Shown piece by piece: positions 61,575 through 64,000 of a stretch of DNA of 64,000 nt. The stretch is taken from contig JACONN010000006.1 in NCBI GenBank assembly GCA_014323675.1, positions 1,116,001 to 1,180,000 of the forward strand, written 5' to 3'. Below the pieces are notes generated by a model. That model was given only the letters and a program-made list of their open reading frames with translations. It did not search any database and had not been told where the DNA came from. Each line of letters opens with the position of its first letter. Positions within the stretch are counted from its first letter, which is position 1. Origin of the DNA: Hormoscilla sp. GM7CHS1pb. GTDB lineage: Bacteria; Cyanobacteriota; Cyanobacteriia; Cyanobacteriales; Desertifilaceae. A program made the translations under genes and the position numbers.

Positions 61575-64000
61575 ATGAGTTCAGCAGTCTATAATCAAGA
61601 GATTAGCACCGGCATGGAGAAAGTAGCAGGGCAGGCTTGGGAGGACAGCGTCGCAGCTAGAGAATCGGAAGAAATGACAGGGAGTTGGAAATCAGAGGTA
61701 TTGCTGCGCCATCGCCTGAAAGTGGTGGAAAAATTGTGGGAGTCGGTGTTAGAGCAAGAGTGCGGTCAAGAATTGGTAAACTTGCTGGCATCAATGCGTT
61801 CCATGAGTTCTCCGGAAGGACAGGCACCGACAAATTTATTCAAGGACGAGGGAAAAATAGGCTCCCAAGAGCAACATATGATAGAAAATCTCGACTTCAA
61901 CGCCGCCATCCGGGCGACGCGAGGTTTTGCCCTTTACTTCCAGTTGATAAATATAGTAGAACAGCATTACACCCAGCGAGTGCAAGAGCAACAGTATCAG
62001 GCAGAAATTGTCAAGGATCTATATAATGAAGTAAACTCAGGTAATGGCAGCAAGAAAACCGGGACAACATCAGAAGGGGTGGGAGTAAAAGCAGGCACGA
62101 GTACTTTCGGTGCAAAGCTACCGGAAAAGAGTAGATCGGATTCAGTTGGGGTGAATTCGATGCACTCGGGTGAGGTGTCCCCGGGGCGCGCTAAAAGCAC
62201 TACCCAGGAGACAGCTCGCGTGTCTAAAAGCACTACCCCGAGTGCATCGAAGCGAGATTTACGCAATTTTCAGGCACTGTTGCCGAAATTGCAGGAGTTG
62301 AACGTGCCACCGGGTAAGATCCAGAATTTGATTGACAAATTGGATATCCGGTTAGTGTTCACAGCACATCCGACAGAAATGGTCCGCCACACGATCCGGG
62401 ATAAGCAGCGCCGGATCGCGAAAATTTTACAACGCTTGGATGAGTTAGAAGAAGGGACGATCGATCGGTGTCCCCCCCACGTTCCCACGGCTCGGCCTGG
62501 GAACGTGCGACTAGCGATCCCGAAGAACAGCGAAGCCCAGATGGCCAGATAGCGGTAATGACATCGGGGAAGTCTTGGGAAGCAAATGCGCTCGTGGCAC
62601 AGCTGACAGAAGAAATTCGCCTGTGGTGGCGCACAGATGAGTTACATCAGTTCAAGCCGACAGTCCTAGATGAAGTAGACTATACCCTGCATTACTTCCA
62701 GGAAGTGCTATTTGACGTGATTCCCCAACTATATCAAAGGTTTAAGTTGGCATTAGCGGGGACTTTTCCTTACCTGGCTCCCCCCAAGTATAACTTCTGC
62801 AAATTTGGATCCTGGGTGGGGTCAGACAGAGATGGCAACCCGTCGGTGACGCCAGAAGTAACCTGGCAAACAGCATGCTATCAGCGGGAGCTCGTGCTGG
62901 ACAAATATATTCAGTCCTTGCGGCAATTGATTAATATATTGAGTCTGTCCCAGCATTGGAGCGATGTGTTGCCAGAACTGTTGGAGTCTTTGGAACAAGA
63001 CCGTCAGCGCTTGCCAAAGGTATACGAGCAACTGTATATTCGCTATGGGAAAGAACCCTATCGCTTCAAGCTGTCTTATATCCTCAAGCGGTTGGAAAAT
63101 ACCCAAAATCGCAATAGTAGGCAGAAACAGGCTCGAATTAGCAGCTTGGAAAAATACACTATCGCGTCACAACCGCTGTCGGAAAAGTCAGCTAGGGAAG
63201 ATATATATCGAACTGCACAAGAGTTTCTAGCGGAGTTGCAGCTGATTGCCCGATCGCTGGGTGAGACAAAATTAAGTTGTCGCCAGCTAGAGGACCTGAT
63301 CTGTCAGGTGGAAATATATGGGTTCAACTTAGCCCATCTGGATATTCGTCAGGAGAGTTCGCGCCACAGCGCGACTCTGAACGAGGTGGCAGAATACATG
63401 CAAGCTTTGCCCTGTCCCTACGAGGAACTCTCAGAACAGGAACGAGTGAATTGGTTGGTGAGGGAACTGCAAACCCTCCGACCATTAATCCCCGCCGAAC
63501 TGCCTTTCTCAGAAAAAACTAGCGAAACGATAGAAACCGTGCGGATGGTGCGGCAGTTGCAAGAGGAGTTTGGCAAGGAAATCTGCCAAACCTACATCAT
63601 CAGCATGAGCAATGATGTGAGTGACATCTTGGAGGTGTTACTATTAGCGAAGGAAGCAGGCTTGTATGACCCAGCCACAGGCATCAGCAGCATCCAAGTG
63701 GTGCCCCTATTTGAAACGGTGGAAGATTTAAAGAATGCACCAGGAATCATGAGAAATATGTTCGATCTGCCCTTCTATCTGGCGGCGATCGCAGGAGGCT
63801 ATTCAGCATTAAAAGGGGAAAACTACGTTGTGGTGCAAGAGGTGATGTTGGGCTATTCGGACAGTAATAAGGATTCCGGCTTCTTAAGCAGCAACTGGGA
63901 AATCCATAAGGCCCAGAAAGCCCTGCAAGATGTGGCAGACGAGTACGGGGTAGCCTTACGGATATTTCACGGGCGCGGCGGTTCTGTAGGTCGGGGGGGC
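61575..64000 (+). pseudogene. ppc: Phosphoenolpyruvate carboxylase, repeat-disrupted, runs off the window
   Basis: The N-terminal part contains RHRLKVVEKLWESVLEQECG, FNAAIRATRGFALYFQLINI and VFTAHPTEMVRHTIRDKQRR (catalytic His). Residues about 195-226 are encoded by an inverted repeat at 62148-62245 (GATGCACTCGGG / CCCGAGTGCATC), in frame. A family B palindrome at 62470-62520 then shifts the frame, which stops at 62552. PEPC continues in another frame from 62522 (TSGKSWEANALVAQLTEEIR, FGSWVGSDRDGNPSVTPE, FNLAHLDIRQESSRH, GYSDSNKDSGF) to FHGRGGSVGRGG at the window end. PEPC makes oxaloacetate from PEP and bicarbonate. As read, the protein is split. Confidence 0.88.

Overview
The window looks like chromosomal DNA of a filamentous cyanobacterium. 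The HIP1 octamer GCGATCGC is scattered throughout, and many gene families are cyanobacterial or cyanobacteria-typical: DUF3288, DUF1574 with an MBOAT acyltransferase, a YvcK-type protein with membrane anchors, MCE/Mla transport genes, MiaE, phosphoketolase, and an FtsL-like gene followed by ftsI. I cannot name the species. No rRNA or tRNA genes and no cas genes were seen.

Layout. 0-12.3 kb is a decayed accessory zone with remnants of about seven toxin-antitoxin modules (DUF433/DUF5615, VapBC-like, truncated PIN, UPF0175/DUF3368 and others). It also holds an ABC exporter pair, a HerA-like ATPase, three copies of a small terminal-inverted-repeat element and a CRISPR-like repeat cluster. 12.3-14 kb carries gcvT and gcvH of the glycine cleavage system. 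14.3-18.5 kb is a two-gene locus (LRR protein; propeller/cohesin/dockerin-like protein) bracketed by inverted repeats. 18.6-25.3 kb holds tsaE, yvcK, mlaF, a TnpB remnant, mlaD, a DUF3288 gene and an FtsL-like gene. 25.3-29.8 kb is a group II intron followed by ftsI. 29.9-41.2 kb holds a YyaL-type protein, a P450 with a decayed tandem copy, phosphoketolase, nth, xth, miaE and a GNAT gene. 41.5-46.2 kb contains two asparagine-synthetase-like genes, both damaged. 46.2-49.6 kb holds coaD, a coiled-coil gene, and a DUF2157/GDYXXLXY membrane pair. 50-53.3 kb has a broken DUF262 defence-type gene and a DUF697 GTPase. 53.4-55.2 kb is an IS110 remnant beside a nucleotidyltransferase / glycosyltransferase-like pair. 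55.4-60.9 kb is an MBOAT/DUF1574 acetylation pair. 61.6 kb to the end is ppc, running off the window.

The dominant theme is genome erosion by short mobile or palindromic repeats. Several families of imperfect palindromes occur between genes and also inside reading frames. Many of the insertions keep the frame (mlaF, the FtsL-like gene, the GTPase, an asparagine-synthase-like gene, a small membrane protein), while others break it (ppc, ftsI, DUF1574). A 188-bp element with an 8-bp target duplication splits an asparagine synthetase gene, and its exact removal would restore the frame. Other genes (herA-like, xfp, DUF262, MBOAT, LRR) carry single-base frameshifts. Those in homopolymer runs could be sequencing errors; the repeat-borne lesions look biological.

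Functionally, gcvT/gcvH belong to one-carbon metabolism, while phosphoketolase and PEP carboxylase serve central carbon flux. MlaF/MlaD act in lipid trafficking, FtsL-like/FtsI in septal wall synthesis, and MBOAT/DUF1574 probably in polysaccharide O-acetylation. Several of these are damaged here, so the genome must either carry second copies or be undergoing reduction.
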